Source: JAVVHH01 sp965199585
GTDB taxonomy: Bacteria > Pseudomonadota > Alphaproteobacteria > Acetobacterales > Acetobacteraceae
Assembly (NCBI GenBank): GCA_965199585.1
Contig: CBDASI010000002.1
Location: 3,224,001 to 3,288,000 of the forward strand
Direction: 5' to 3'
Length of the DNA stretch: 64,000 bases
The notes under the pieces: model-generated
Database searches by the model: none
The model's input: only the letters and a program-made list of their open reading frames with translations
Told to the model about the DNA's origin: nothing
Made by a program: the position numbers and the translations under genes
Part shown: piece after piece, positions 35,130 through 44,545 of the stretch
Position numbering within the stretch: position 1 is the first letter of the stretch
Layout of the letters: every line of letters starts with the position of its first letter

Positions 35130-36161
35130 GTGTTGAACAACGTTTCCCCGCCTCTGCACACCCGCGCTCCAGGATCGCCCGAACCGGACGCGCTGACCCG
35201 GCTGACCGATCTCGTGGCGGCCGACCTAGTCGCCTGCAACCGCACCATCGTCGCCCGCATGGACAGCCCGGTCGCGCTGATCCCTCAGCTCGCCGCGCAC
35301 ATCGTCGCCGCCGGCGGCAAGCGCCTGCGTCCGGTGCTGACGCTGGCCTGTGCCAGGCTCTGCGGCTACGCCGGCGCCCGCCATGTCGAGTTGGCCGCCT
35401 GCGTCGAGTTTATTCACACCGCAACGCTACTGCATGACGACGTGGTCGATGAGAGCGTGCTGCGCCGCGGTCTCTCGAGTGCAAACTCGGTATTCGGCAA
35501 CAAGGCCTCCGTGCTGGTCGGCGATTTCTTGTTCGCCCGCGCCTTTCAGCTGATGGTCGCCGACGGCTCTCTCCCCGTGCTCGGCATCCTGTCCAAGGCC
35601 GCGGCGACCATCGCGGAAGGCGAGGTTCATCAACTCGTCATCCAGAACGATCTTGCAACGACCAGGGAGCAGTATCTCGAGGTGATCCGTGGCAAGACGG
35701 CCGCGCTGTTCGCCGCCGCCTGCGAGGTAGGCGGCGTCGTCGCTGACCGGCCCGCCGCGGAATGCCGCGCCCTGGCCGCTTTCGGCGACGATCTCGGCAT
35801 CGCCTTCCAGCTCGTCGACGATGCCCTGGACTACGCTGCCGACCAGGCCACGCTGGGCAAGACCGTGGGCGACGATTTCCGCGAGGGCAAGATCACGCTG
35901 CCCGTGCTTGCCGCCTTCCACGCCGCCGACGACACCGAGCGCGCCTTCTGGATCCGCACCATCGAGGCCAGCGATCAGACGCCCGACGACCTCGACCACG
36001 CGATCGCGCTCATCGAACGCACCGGCGCCATCCAGACCACGCTCGACTTCGCCGCCGAGTTCGCCAGCTCCGCCAAGCGCAACCTTGCCGGCTTCCCGCA
36101 GAGCGCGCTGCGCGACGCGCTGACGGACGTGGCCGACTTCACCGTCAGTCGCGCCCGCTAG
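35130..36161 (+). CDS. ispB: Polyprenyl diphosphate synthase (octaprenyl/decaprenyl type)
   Basis: A 343-residue all-helical trans-prenyltransferase building the ubiquinone side chain from IPP and an allylic diphosphate. Both aspartate motifs are intact: D103-D-V-V-D107 and D230-D-A-L-D234; GGKRLRP precedes the first. It starts with GTG (or TTG at 35133), with GGGAG four to eight bases upstream. Chain length cannot be read from the sequence. It converges on tpiA, both stops lying in one CTAG. Confidence 0.93.
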   Translation: MLNNVSPPLHTRAPGSPEPDALTRLTDLVAADLVACNRTIVARMDSPVALIPQLAAHIVAAGGKRLRPVLTLACARLCGYAGARHVELAACVEFIHTATLLHDDVVDESVLRRGLSSANSVFGNKASVLVGDFLFARAFQLMVADGSLPVLGILSKAAATIAEGEVHQLVIQNDLATTREQYLEVIRGKTAALFAAACEVGGVVADRPAAECRALAAFGDDLGIAFQLVDDALDYAADQATLGKTVGDDFREGKITLPVLAAFHAADDTERAFWIRTIEASDQTPDDLDHAIALIERTGAIQTTLDFAAEFASSAKRNLAGFPQSALRDALTDVADFTVSRAR

Positions 36162-36898
36162 CGCGCGGGCACGGTTGCGCGCGCGATCGCCAGGAAATCG
36201 TCGGCGACCAGGCTCGCGCCCCCCACCAACGCACCGCCGACGCCGGGCAACGCCAGGATGGCCGCCGCCCCCGCCGGCTTGACAGACCCGCCATACAGGA
36301 TGCGCATCACCTGACCCTTTGGCCCGAGCGTGTCGACCAACTGGTTGCGGATGCAACGGTGCATGTCGACGATGTCGGCATCCTCGGCCACCCGCCCCGT
36401 CCCGATTGCCCAGATCGGCTCGTAGGCGACCACGCCGGTGAAGCCGGGCGGCACGCTGCCATCGACCTGCGCGGCGACCACCGTCTCGGCGGCGCCCGCC
36501 AGCCGCTGCTGCTCCGTCTCCCCCACGCAGACGATCGGCAACAGCCCCGCCGCCATCGCCGCGACTGCCTTGTCCCGCACCAGCCCGTTCGACTCGGCAT
36601 ACCGTTCGCGCCGCTCCGAATGCCCTAGGATCACCCAGCTCGCGCCCGCGTCGTGCAACATCACCGCCGAGATATCGCCGGTATGGGCACCCTTGATCGG
36701 CACCAGGCAGTCCTGCCCGCCGGTGCCGATCCCGCTGCCCTGCAACACTTCGGCCACCGCGGCCAGCAGCGTCGCCGGCGGGCATAGCACCAGGTCGCAC
36801 CCCAAGCCGTCCGCACCCGCCCGCACCGCCTGCGCCAGCGCCACCCCGTCGGCCCGCAGCCCGTTCATCTTCCAGTTCCCGGCGATCAGTTGCCGCAT
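36158..36898 (-). CDS. tpiA: Triosephosphate isomerase
   Basis: A 246-residue TIM barrel interconverting dihydroxyacetone phosphate and glyceraldehyde-3-phosphate. Catalytic residues are K10 (GNWKMN), H93 (LGHSERR) and E160 (AYEPIWAIGTG); the phosphate-gripping YGGSVKPA is present. In many alphaproteobacteria tpiA lies directly upstream of secG; here it is 10 kb from secG and divergent from ppiD, 126 bp apart. Confidence 0.97.
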   Translation of the reverse strand: MRQLIAGNWKMNGLRADGVALAQAVRAGADGLGCDLVLCPPATLLAAVAEVLQGSGIGTGGQDCLVPIKGAHTGDISAVMLHDAGASWVILGHSERRERYAESNGLVRDKAVAAMAAGLLPIVCVGETEQQRLAGAAETVVAAQVDGSVPPGFTGVVAYEPIWAIGTGRVAEDADIVDMHRCIRNQLVDTLGPKGQVMRILYGGSVKPAGAAAILALPGVGGALVGGASLVADDFLAIARATVPAR

Positions 36899-37024
36899 AC
36901 CCGCTCCGCACCCTCCAACTTACCCGCCCATAATGCCGCCTGCGTCGCATCTGGCAAATCCGCTTGGTCCTGCCTATGGTGCGCCCCTCGCCGCCCCATT
37001 CGTCTCACAACGGGCCCACCCATC

Positions 37025-38914
37025 ATGATGACCTTCTTCCGCGCTCTGCTGAACACGTGGATCGCCCGCGCCTTCTTCGTCGTGCTCGTCGCCGCCTTCG
37101 GCTTGTGGGGCGTGGCCGACGTCGCGCGCAATTTCGGCCAGGGCACGTCGCTCGCGACCGTCGGGAATCGCAAGATCGAGCCACAGGAGTTCCAGGACGC
37201 GTTCCGCCGTAACCTGGCGCAAGTCAGCCGCATGATGGGCGGCGCCGCGGAGCCCCCGCCCGACGTGCGCCGCACCGTGGCGGGCGAATCGCTCGAGCGC
37301 CTCATCGTCCAGGCCGCCATCGGCGACGAGGTGCAGCGCCTCGGCATCGAGGTGCCGGACGCCGCCCTGCGCCAGGCCGTCTTCGCCATCCCCGCCTTCA
37401 AGGGTCCGTCCGGCAATTTTGACCGCGCGACGTTCGACAACGTCATGCGCAACAACGGCATGACCGAGCCACGCTTCCTCGACCTGCTCCGCTCCGATAT
37501 CGGCCAGCGCCAGTTGATGGAGACGGTCCAAGCCGGCGTCGCGACGCCCGAGACGCTGCTTAAGCAAGTCTATGCCTACCAGCGCGAGACCCGCTCCGGC
37601 GACGCCGTCGAGCTTGCCTTCAGCGCCGCCGCCGCCCCACCGACCCCGACCCCGGACGACTTGCAGCGCGAATACGAGAACAATCCGGCCGCTTACAGCG
37701 CGCCGGCCATGCGTCGCATCAAGCTGGTCGTGCTGTCGCCGCAGACCCTGGCCAGCGGTGTCGACGTCACGCCCGAAGAGATCCAGGGCTATTACGACAG
37801 TCATAAATCCGAATACGTCACCGAGGAGAAGCGCTCCGCCGAGGTGATCATCGCTCCCGACGAGGCCGCCGCCGCCAAGCTTGCCGCCGCTTGGAAGACC
37901 GGCGCCGACTGGGCGACGATGCAAGCCGATGCCCAGGCAGCCGGCGCCTCCGCCGTCGCCGTCGCGGAGTCCGAGAAGGGCCAGTTTCCCTCGGCCGACC
38001 TTGGCGACGCGGTGTTCGCCGCCGCGCCGAACACCGTCAGCGCGCCGATCAAGTCGCCGTTCGGCTACCAGGTCGTGCGGGTGACCAAGGTGGTCCCCGG
38101 CCTGTCCCGCAGCCTCGACCAGGCCCGCGACGAGATCGCCAAGACGGTCGCGCAGGCCCGGGCCGTCGATCTGGTCTACGCACGCGCCAACAAGCTCGAC
38201 GAAGCGCTCTCGGCCGGCACCGCCTTCGACGATCTCTCCGGCGACCTCGGTGCCGCCGGCGTCGAGGGCACGCTCGATGCGCAGGGCAATACTGCCGACG
38301 GCGAGCCGGCCCCCATCCCCGGCAGCCCGGCGCTCCGCAAGGCGATTCTCTCTACCGCCTTCAGCACGCCGACCGGCGAAACGCCGCACATGATCGAAGG
38401 CCCCGACCAGTCCTACTACGCGCTACAGGTGCTCGACGTGATCGAGCCCAAGCTGAAGCCGTTGAATGAGGTGGAGGACCAGGTCCGCGCCGATTGGGAG
38501 CAGGCGCAGCGCCGCCGCGAGCAGGACGTCAAAGCCGCCAAGCTGATGACCGCCGCCCAGGCCGGCGGCTCGCTCGACGACGCCGCGACCGTCGCCGACC
38601 TGCACATGGAGAAACTCCCCGCCATCACCCGCGACGGCACCGACGAGCACGTGCCGCCCGCCGTGCAGCAGGCGCTGTTCCGCCTCAAGCAGGGCGAGAC
38701 CACGATGGTCGAGACGACCGACGGCTTCTGGGTGGTCCGCCTGACCACGATCACCCAGCCCGACCTTGCGCAGGACCCGATCGGCGCGGCGCAGTATCGC
38801 GACACGCTGACCAAGGCGCTCGACCAGGATTTCCAGATTGTGTTCGCCACCGCGCTGCGCGACCGCGCCAAGCCCCAGGTCAACCGCGCGATGCTGGACA
38901 GCCTGATCCAATGA
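37025..38914 (+). CDS. ppiD: Peptidylprolyl isomerase / periplasmic chaperone PpiD
   Basis: A 629-residue membrane-anchored parvulin. One N-terminal helix (about residues 11-30, IARAFFVVLVAAFGLWGVAD) leads to a SurA_N-like helical domain, a central parvulin domain (about 265-370, with the GDAVFAAAPNTVSAPIKSPFGYQVVRV end) and a C-terminal chaperone region. It assists folding of proteins leaving the Sec channel. Two adjacent ATGs occur at 37025 and 37028. It overlaps trpE by four bases (ATGA), an arrangement seen in relatives, so trp genes may depend on the ppiD promoter. Confidence 0.92.
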   Translation: MMTFFRALLNTWIARAFFVVLVAAFGLWGVADVARNFGQGTSLATVGNRKIEPQEFQDAFRRNLAQVSRMMGGAAEPPPDVRRTVAGESLERLIVQAAIGDEVQRLGIEVPDAALRQAVFAIPAFKGPSGNFDRATFDNVMRNNGMTEPRFLDLLRSDIGQRQLMETVQAGVATPETLLKQVYAYQRETRSGDAVELAFSAAAAPPTPTPDDLQREYENNPAAYSAPAMRRIKLVVLSPQTLASGVDVTPEEIQGYYDSHKSEYVTEEKRSAEVIIAPDEAAAAKLAAAWKTGADWATMQADAQAAGASAVAVAESEKGQFPSADLGDAVFAAAPNTVSAPIKSPFGYQVVRVTKVVPGLSRSLDQARDEIAKTVAQARAVDLVYARANKLDEALSAGTAFDDLSGDLGAAGVEGTLDAQGNTADGEPAPIPGSPALRKAILSTAFSTPTGETPHMIEGPDQSYYALQVLDVIEPKLKPLNEVEDQVRADWEQAQRRREQDVKAAKLMTAAQAGGSLDDAATVADLHMEKLPAITRDGTDEHVPPAVQQALFRLKQGETTMVETTDGFWVVRLTTITQPDLAQDPIGAAQYRDTLTKALDQDFQIVFATALRDRAKPQVNRAMLDSLIQ

Positions 38915-40431
38915 ACGCCGTCGCCTCCCCGAGCCGCGCCAGCTTTAACGACGCCTACGAGGCCGGCCGCGGCACCTTGGTCTGGACCACCGGCGTCGGC
39001 GATCTCGAGACGCCGATCGGCGCCTACATGAAGCTCGCCGCCGGCCGGCCGCTCTCCTTCCTGCTAGAGAGCATCGAGGGCGGCGCCGCCCGCGGCCGCT
39101 ACTCCATCATCGGCATGTCGCCCGACGTCATCTGGCGCTGCCGCGGCGGCCGTGCCGAGCTGAACCGTAATGCCCGCGCCGCACCGCATGCCTTCGTTCC
39201 CGAAGCCGCCGCCCCGCTCGACAGCCTGCGCACCCTGATTGTCGAGAGCCGCATGGACATCCCCGACCACCTGCCGCCCATGCTCGGCGGCCTCGTCGGC
39301 TACCTCGGCTACGACATGGTCCGACAGATGGAGAGCATTCCGGACAAGAACACCGACGAGCTTGGCCTGCCCGACGCGTTGCTGATCCGCCCGACCGTGT
39401 TCGCCGTGTTCGACAACGTGCGTGACGAACTCACCTTCGCCGCCCCGATCTACCCGCAGGCCGGCGTGTCGGCCGCCGCTGCCTGGGACCGTGCCGAAGC
39501 CGCCCTGGCCGAGGCCGACGCGCTTCTCGACCGTCCGCTGCCGCATGCGGTCCCGCCGGTCGCACTGCCGCCGCAGCCCGAGCCGAGCTCCAACATGAAC
39601 AAGGCCGAGTTCATGGCCGTCGTCGAGCGCATGAAGGAGTATATCGCCGCCGGCGACGCATTCCAGGTCGTGCCGAGCCAGCGTTTCTCCGCCCCGTTCG
39701 CGCTACCGCCTTTCGCGCTCTACCGGGCGCTGCGCCGGGTCAACCCGGCGCCGTTCCTGTTCTTCCTCGATTTCGGTGGCTTCTCCGTCGTCGGCAGCTC
39801 CCCCGAGATCCTCGTCCGTCTCCGTGATGGCACCATCACGCTCCGCCCGCTCGCTGGCACCCGCGCCCGCGGCGCCACCCGCGAAGAGGATCTCGCCCTC
39901 GAGCAGGACCTCGTCTCGGACCCGAAGGAGCGCGCTGAACACCTCATGCTGCTCGATCTCGGCCGCAACGACGTCGGCCGGGTCGCCGAGATCGGCACCG
40001 TCCGCGTCACCGAGAGCTTCGCCGTGGAGCGCTTCAGTCACGTGATGCACATGTCATCCACCGTCGAGGGCAAGCTCAAGCCCGGCCTCGACGCGCTCGA
40101 CGCCCTCGTCGCCGCCTTCCCCGCCGGCACGCTCACCGGCGCCCCCAAGATCCGCGCCATGCAGATCATCGAGGAGCTGGAGCCGACCCGGCGCGGCATC
40201 TACGCCGGCTGCATCGGCTACTTCGCCGCCAACGGCACCATGGACACCTGCATCGGACTGCGCACCGCCATCGTCAAGGACGGCACCATGTATGTGCAAG
40301 CCGGCGGCGGCGTGGTCGCCGACAGCACGCCGGAGGGCGAGTGGGCCGAGAGCGTGCAGAAGAGCCGCGCCCTGTTCCGCGCCGCCGAGGAAGCGGTCCG
40401 CTTCGCCGCTCACGTCAGGCCGGGTTCCTGA
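38911..40431 (+). CDS. trpE: Anthranilate synthase component I
   Basis: A 506-residue chorismate-binding subunit that makes anthranilate with TrpG. N-terminal LLES (residues ~50-53) belongs to the tryptophan feedback site; the catalytic domain has FFLDFGGFSVVGSSPEILVR, RPLAGTRARGATREED, DLGRNDVGRV, GTLTGAPKIRAMQIIEELEPTRRGIYAG and VQAGGGVVADSTPEGEW. It starts inside the end of ppiD; no trpL leader or attenuator fits in that overlap. Confidence 0.96.
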   Translation: MNAVASPSRASFNDAYEAGRGTLVWTTGVGDLETPIGAYMKLAAGRPLSFLLESIEGGAARGRYSIIGMSPDVIWRCRGGRAELNRNARAAPHAFVPEAAAPLDSLRTLIVESRMDIPDHLPPMLGGLVGYLGYDMVRQMESIPDKNTDELGLPDALLIRPTVFAVFDNVRDELTFAAPIYPQAGVSAAAAWDRAEAALAEADALLDRPLPHAVPPVALPPQPEPSSNMNKAEFMAVVERMKEYIAAGDAFQVVPSQRFSAPFALPPFALYRALRRVNPAPFLFFLDFGGFSVVGSSPEILVRLRDGTITLRPLAGTRARGATREEDLALEQDLVSDPKERAEHLMLLDLGRNDVGRVAEIGTVRVTESFAVERFSHVMHMSSTVEGKLKPGLDALDALVAAFPAGTLTGAPKIRAMQIIEELEPTRRGIYAGCIGYFAANGTMDTCIGLRTAIVKDGTMYVQAGGGVVADSTPEGEWAESVQKSRALFRAAEEAVRFAAHVRPGS

Positions 40432-40432
40432 C

Positions 40433-41029
40433 ATGATCCTCCTGATCGACAACTACGACAGCTTCACCTTCAACCTCGTCCACTTCCTCGGCGACCTCGG
40501 CGCCGAGTGCGACGTCGTGCGCAACGACGCCCTCACGCCTGCCGAAGCGCTCGCCCGCGAGCCGGAGGCGATCGTCATCTCGCCCGGACCCGGCACGCCG
40601 TCCGATGCCGGTATCTGCCTCGACCTGATCGAGGCTGCCGCCGGCCGCATCCCCATCCTGGGCGTCTGCCTCGGGCACCAGGCGATCGGCCAGGTGTTTG
40701 GCGGCCGGGTCGTCCGCGCGCCGACGCCGATGCACGGCAAGGTCGGCCCGGTCACCCACAATGACAGCGACGTGTTCGCCGGCCTGCCGACGCCGTTCGG
40801 CGCGACCCGGTATCACAGCCTGATCGTCGACGCCGAGACGCTGCCCGAAGAGCTCGAGCCGACCGCTTGGACCGAGAACGGCATCATCATGGGGCTGCGG
40901 CATCGGACGATGCCGGTCTTCGGCGTGCAGTTCCATCCCGAGAGCATCGCCTCCGAGCACGGTCACGCGCTCCTGGGCAATTTCCTCGCGCTGGCCCGCG
41001 GCTCGAACCAGCCACCGCGACCCGCTTGA
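40433..41029 (+). CDS. trpG: Anthranilate synthase component II (glutamine amidotransferase)
   Basis: A 198-residue class I glutaminase supplying ammonia to TrpE. The triad is C79 (LGVCLGHQAIGQ), H168 and E170 (QFHPES). The N-terminal ILLIDNYDSFTFNLVHFLG is diagnostic. A homologue could also serve aminodeoxychorismate synthase. It follows trpE by one base and shares a TTGA with trpD. Confidence 0.96.
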   Translation: MILLIDNYDSFTFNLVHFLGDLGAECDVVRNDALTPAEALAREPEAIVISPGPGTPSDAGICLDLIEAAAGRIPILGVCLGHQAIGQVFGGRVVRAPTPMHGKVGPVTHNDSDVFAGLPTPFGATRYHSLIVDAETLPEELEPTAWTENGIIMGLRHRTMPVFGVQFHPESIASEHGHALLGNFLALARGSNQPPRPA

Positions 41030-42048
41030 TCACCACTCTCAAACCCGTGCTCGCCGCGGTCGCGCAGGGCGAGACGCTGTCGGCCGACGAGTCCGAGGCG
41101 GCGTTCGGGTTGATCATGTCCGGGGAGGCCACCCCCGCCCAGATCGCCGGGCTGCTGATGGCCATGCGCGTCCGCGGCGAGACGGTCGCCGAGCTCACCG
41201 GCGCGGTGCGGGCGATGCGCGCCCGCATGATCGGGGTTGAGGCACCAACCGGTGCGATCGACGTTTGCGGCACTGGCGGCGACGGCGCGGCCACACTGAA
41301 CGTGTCGACCGCCGTCACCTTCGTGCTGGCCGGCGCCGGTGTCCCGGTCGCCAAACACGGCAACCGTGCGCTGTCCAGCCAAACCGGTGGCGCCGACGTA
41401 CTCTCGATGCTCGGCGTCGACATCGATGCGCCGCCGTCTCGGCTTGCCGGCATCCTGCGCGAGGCCGGGTCGGTGTTCATGTTCGCCCCGAAGCACCATG
41501 CGGCGCTACGCCACGCCGCCGGACCGCGCGTCGAGCTCGGCACCCGCACGATCTTCAACCTGCTCGGCCCGCTCGCCAACCCGGCCCGCGTCCGCCGCCA
41601 GCTCACCGGCACCTTCGCGCCGCACTGGCTCCGCCCGATGGCCGACACGCTCGATGCGCTCGGCACCGAGGTCGCGTGGGTCGTCCACGGCCAGGGTCTC
41701 GACGAATTGACCGTCGCCGGCACCAACCTGGTTGCCGCCCTCGACCATGGGGTTATCACCGAGCTGACGCTCGAGCCCGCCGAAGCCGGACTGTCGGCGA
41801 GCCCGGTCGAGGCGATCCGCGGCGGTGACCCCAAACACAATGCCGCCGCCCTGCTACGCTTGCTGCATGGCGAGGCCGGACCATATCGCGACACGGTGCT
41901 GCTCAACGCAGCTGCCGGACTGATCGTCGCCGGAACGACCGATCGATTGAAGACCGGTGTCGCCCTGGCGGCACGCACGATAGACGATGGAGCGGCGCTT
42001 GCCGCATTGGAGCGGCTACGGCGCGCCAGTGCCGCGCTGGAGAATTGA
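41026..42048 (+). CDS. trpD: Anthranilate phosphoribosyltransferase
   Basis: A 340-residue enzyme joining anthranilate and PRPP. The PRPP loop G82-T-G-G-D-G87 and KHGNRALSSQTGGADVL are intact, as are FNLLGPLANPA and the LDELT motif. The start is a TTG whose last two bases belong to the trpG TGA (TTGA); the product then begins MITTLKPVL, matching the family. It is followed after one base by trpC. Confidence 0.95.
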   Translation: MITTLKPVLAAVAQGETLSADESEAAFGLIMSGEATPAQIAGLLMAMRVRGETVAELTGAVRAMRARMIGVEAPTGAIDVCGTGGDGAATLNVSTAVTFVLAGAGVPVAKHGNRALSSQTGGADVLSMLGVDIDAPPSRLAGILREAGSVFMFAPKHHAALRHAAGPRVELGTRTIFNLLGPLANPARVRRQLTGTFAPHWLRPMADTLDALGTEVAWVVHGQGLDELTVAGTNLVAALDHGVITELTLEPAEAGLSASPVEAIRGGDPKHNAAALLRLLHGEAGPYRDTVLLNAAAGLIVAGTTDRLKTGVALAARTIDDGAALAALERLRRASAALEN

Positions 42049-42049
42049 G

Positions 42050-42856
42050 ATGGATGTAGGCGTTTCCGACACACTCGCGCAGATTTGCGCCTCGACGCTG
42101 GCCGAGGTGCGACGCCGCGAAGGCGACATGGCGCTGCCGCAGCTGAAATCGAAGGTCGCGCATCAGAAGGACCGTCCTCGCAGCTTCGGGTTCGCGCTCA
42201 AGGAGAAGGTGGCCGCCGGCCATTACGGGCTGATTACCGAGATCAAGAAGGCTTCCCCCTCCGCCGGGCTGATCCGCCCCGAGTTCGACCCGGTGGCCCT
42301 CGCGCACACCTACGCCGATGCGGGCGCGACCTGCCTCTCCGTGCTGACCGACGAGGCCTTCTTCCAAGGCAGCCCCGATCACCTCAAGGCAGTACGCGCC
42401 GCTGTCACGCTGCCGATCCTGCGCAAGGATTTTATCCTCGACCCATGGCAGGTCTACGAGAGCCGTCTGATGGGCGCCGACTGCATCCTGCTGATCATGG
42501 CCGCGCTTACCGACGCCATGGCGCGAGATCTCGAGGAACTCGCCCGCGCGCTCGACATGGATGTGCTGGTCGAGGTCCACAACCGCCGCGAGCTGGAGCG
42601 CGCGTTGGGGCTACGAACGCAGCTGATCGGCATCAACAACCGCAATCTCAAAACGTTGCAGACCACGCTCGAGACGACAGCCGAGCTCGCGCCCCTGGTT
42701 CCGTCGGATCGTTTCCTGATCGCCGAGAGCGGCATCCGCACGCATCAGGACGTGCTCTGGCTGGCCGAGGCCGGCGCGCGCTGCTTCCTCGTCGGCGAGA
42801 GCCTGCTCAAGCAGGATGACGTCGGCGCGGCGACCCGGGCGCTGCTCGGCCAATGA
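42050..42856 (+). CDS. trpC: Indole-3-glycerol phosphate synthase
   Basis: A 268-residue TIM barrel that closes the indole ring of CdRP. Motifs are EIKKASPSAG (catalytic lysines), LRKDFILDPWQVYESR, EVHNRRELERAL, IGINNRNLKT and LIAESGI. It ends the trp part of the operon; its TGA overlaps the ATG at 42853 that begins the ancestral moaC reading frame. trpF, trpB and trpA are not in the window. Confidence 0.96.
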   Translation: MDVGVSDTLAQICASTLAEVRRREGDMALPQLKSKVAHQKDRPRSFGFALKEKVAAGHYGLITEIKKASPSAGLIRPEFDPVALAHTYADAGATCLSVLTDEAFFQGSPDHLKAVRAAVTLPILRKDFILDPWQVYESRLMGADCILLIMAALTDAMARDLEELARALDMDVLVEVHNRRELERALGLRTQLIGINNRNLKTLQTTLETTAELAPLVPSDRFLIAESGIRTHQDVLWLAEAGARCFLVGESLLKQDDVGAATRALLGQ

Positions 42857-42892
42857 GCCTTACCCATTTCGACGCCGAAGGGCCGCGCTGCC

Positions 42893-43321
42893 ATGGTCGA
42901 TGTCTCGGCCAAGCCGGAGACCTCCCGCACCGCGACCGCCCGTGTGACGATCGCGATGGAGCCGGCGACCGCCGACCTGGTCCGCGAAGGCCGCGCCGCA
43001 AAAGGCGACGTGCTCGGCGTCGCCCGCCTGGCGGGCATCATGGCGGCCAAGCGCACCGCCGACCTGATCCCGCTCTGCCACCCGCTGCCGATCACCGCTG
43101 TCACGCTCGACCTTCGCGTCGACGCCGCCGGTGTCGAGATCGAGGCGACCGTGCGCACCACCGGGCGCACCGGCGTCGAGATGGAAGCGCTGACCGCGGC
43201 GAGCGTCGCCGCACTGACAGTCTACGACATGTGCAAGGCGGTCGACCGTGCGATGCGCATCGACGGCCTACGCGTCGTGCACAAGGATGGCGGCAAGTCC
43301 GGGGCGTTCAGTCAGGCATGA
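42893..43321 (+). CDS. moaC: Cyclic pyranopterin monophosphate synthase MoaC (N terminus out of frame)
   Basis: From the internal ATG at 42893 the frame encodes 142 residues of MoaC, which makes cyclic pyranopterin phosphate for molybdenum cofactor: MVDVSAKPETSRTA, IPLCHPLPIT, MEALTAASVAALTVYDMCKA and the catalytic KDGGKSG end. The usual first 13 residues are encoded just upstream from ATG 42853 as MSLTHFDAEG but in another frame: GGGCCGCG at 42880-42887 has one C more than GGGCGCG, which would continue as EGRAAMVDVS. Either the gene now starts at 42893 (GAAGGG lies ten bases upstream) or the base is an error. Confidence 0.85.
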   Translation: MVDVSAKPETSRTATARVTIAMEPATADLVREGRAAKGDVLGVARLAGIMAAKRTADLIPLCHPLPITAVTLDLRVDAAGVEIEATVRTTGRTGVEMEALTAASVAALTVYDMCKAVDRAMRIDGLRVVHKDGGKSGAFSQA

Positions 43322-43343
43322 TACCCATCGCGGAGCGACAAGC

Positions 43344-44540
43344 TTGATATCCGTCGCCGATGCGACGAGCCGCATTCTGGCTGCCATGCGCCCGACCGGC
43401 CCTGAGACGATCCCGCTCGCTGCCGGATGGAACCGTGTGCTCGCTGCACCGATCGTCGCTCGGCTCAATCAGCCGCCGGGTGACGTTTCGGCGATGGACG
43501 GCTACGCGCTGCGCGCCGGCGACCCCGGCCCATGGACCGTCATCGGCAACGCCCCGGCCGGCCACCCCTTCGACGGCAGCGTCGGTGAGAACCAGGCGGT
43601 CCGCCTTTTCACCGGCAGCTTGATCCCGGCTGGTGCCACCGCGGTCGCCATTCAGGAGGACGCCGACCGCGACGGCGACCGCCTGACCCTCCGCGAGACC
43701 CCCGTCGCCGGCCGCCATATCCGCGCGAGCGGCGGCGATTTCGCCACCGGCGACGCACTGCTGGCTTCAGGTCGACTGATGACCCCGCGCTCGATCGGGC
43801 TCGCCGCGGCAGCCAACCATCCGTGGCTCACGGTCCATCGGCGCCCCCGCATCGCCATCCTGGCCACCGGCGACGAGATCGCCCTGCCCGGCGATCCCAT
43901 CCGCGCCGGCGGCATCGTCTCGTCCAACGCCCACGCGCTGGCCGCCCTCGTCACCGCCGCCGGCGGCGAACCGACCGTCATGCCGATCGCCATCGACACG
44001 CTCGACAGCATCGCCGGTATTGCCGACCACCTCGGCGGCGTCGACTTGCTGCTGACCACCGGCGGCGCCAGCGTCGGCGAGCACGACCTGATCCAGAAGG
44101 CGCTCGCCACCCGCGGGTTCGCGCCGGATTTTTGGAAGATCGCCATGCGTCCCGGCAAGCCGCTGATCTTTGGCCATCTCGGCGATACCCCTGTCCTGGG
44201 GTTGCCCGGCAACCCGGTCTCCGCCCTCGTCTGCGCGATCCTGTTCCTTGTCCCCGCCATCAAGCGCATGGCCGGCCTCCAAGGGTGGCAGCTGCCGATC
44301 GGCCGCGGCACCCTCGCCCGGCCATTGCCCGCCAACGATCACCGCGCCGACTACCTGCGCTCGACCCTCGCCCACTCGACCACGGGCGACCTGTTGATCA
44401 CCCCCCACCCGCGCCAGGACTCATCGCACCTCCGCGTGCTGGCCGACTCCGACGCGCTGGCGATCCGCCTGCCCCAAGCGGCCGCAAGCGCAACCGGCGA
44501 TGGGATCGATCTCATCCGCTTGGATCAGGGTTTGTTCTGA
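43344..44540 (+). CDS. moeA: Molybdopterin molybdenumtransferase MoeA
   Basis: A 398-residue enzyme that inserts molybdate into adenylylated molybdopterin. It has DVSAMDGYALRA, GNAPAGHPF, RLFTGSLIPAGATAVAIQED, the MoCF-like core ILATGDEIALPGD and LLTTGGASVGEHDL, and MRPGKPLIFG with GLPGNPVSALV. The start is a TTG at 43344 giving MISVADA, with GGAG eight bases upstream. It follows moaC by 22 bp in the trp-moa-lexA run. Confidence 0.95.
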   Translation: MISVADATSRILAAMRPTGPETIPLAAGWNRVLAAPIVARLNQPPGDVSAMDGYALRAGDPGPWTVIGNAPAGHPFDGSVGENQAVRLFTGSLIPAGATAVAIQEDADRDGDRLTLRETPVAGRHIRASGGDFATGDALLASGRLMTPRSIGLAAAANHPWLTVHRRPRIAILATGDEIALPGDPIRAGGIVSSNAHALAALVTAAGGEPTVMPIAIDTLDSIAGIADHLGGVDLLLTTGGASVGEHDLIQKALATRGFAPDFWKIAMRPGKPLIFGHLGDTPVLGLPGNPVSALVCAILFLVPAIKRMAGLQGWQLPIGRGTLARPLPANDHRADYLRSTLAHSTTGDLLITPHPRQDSSHLRVLADSDALAIRLPQAAASATGDGIDLIRLDQGLF

Positions 44541-44545
44541 AGCAG

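Noticed and set aside
34998..35159. Longer version of the DUF2007 protein
   Set aside because: The family begins exactly at the ATG at 34997, and the extension would run over the start of ispB on the other strand.
38880..38915. trp leader peptide and attenuator before trpE
   Set aside because: trpE overlaps ppiD by four bases; there is no intergenic space for one.
42853..43347. Open frame from ATG 42853 as a separate 164-residue protein
   Set aside because: After MSLTHFDAEG it becomes an Arg/Gly-rich shadow of moaC; it is explained by the frameshift.
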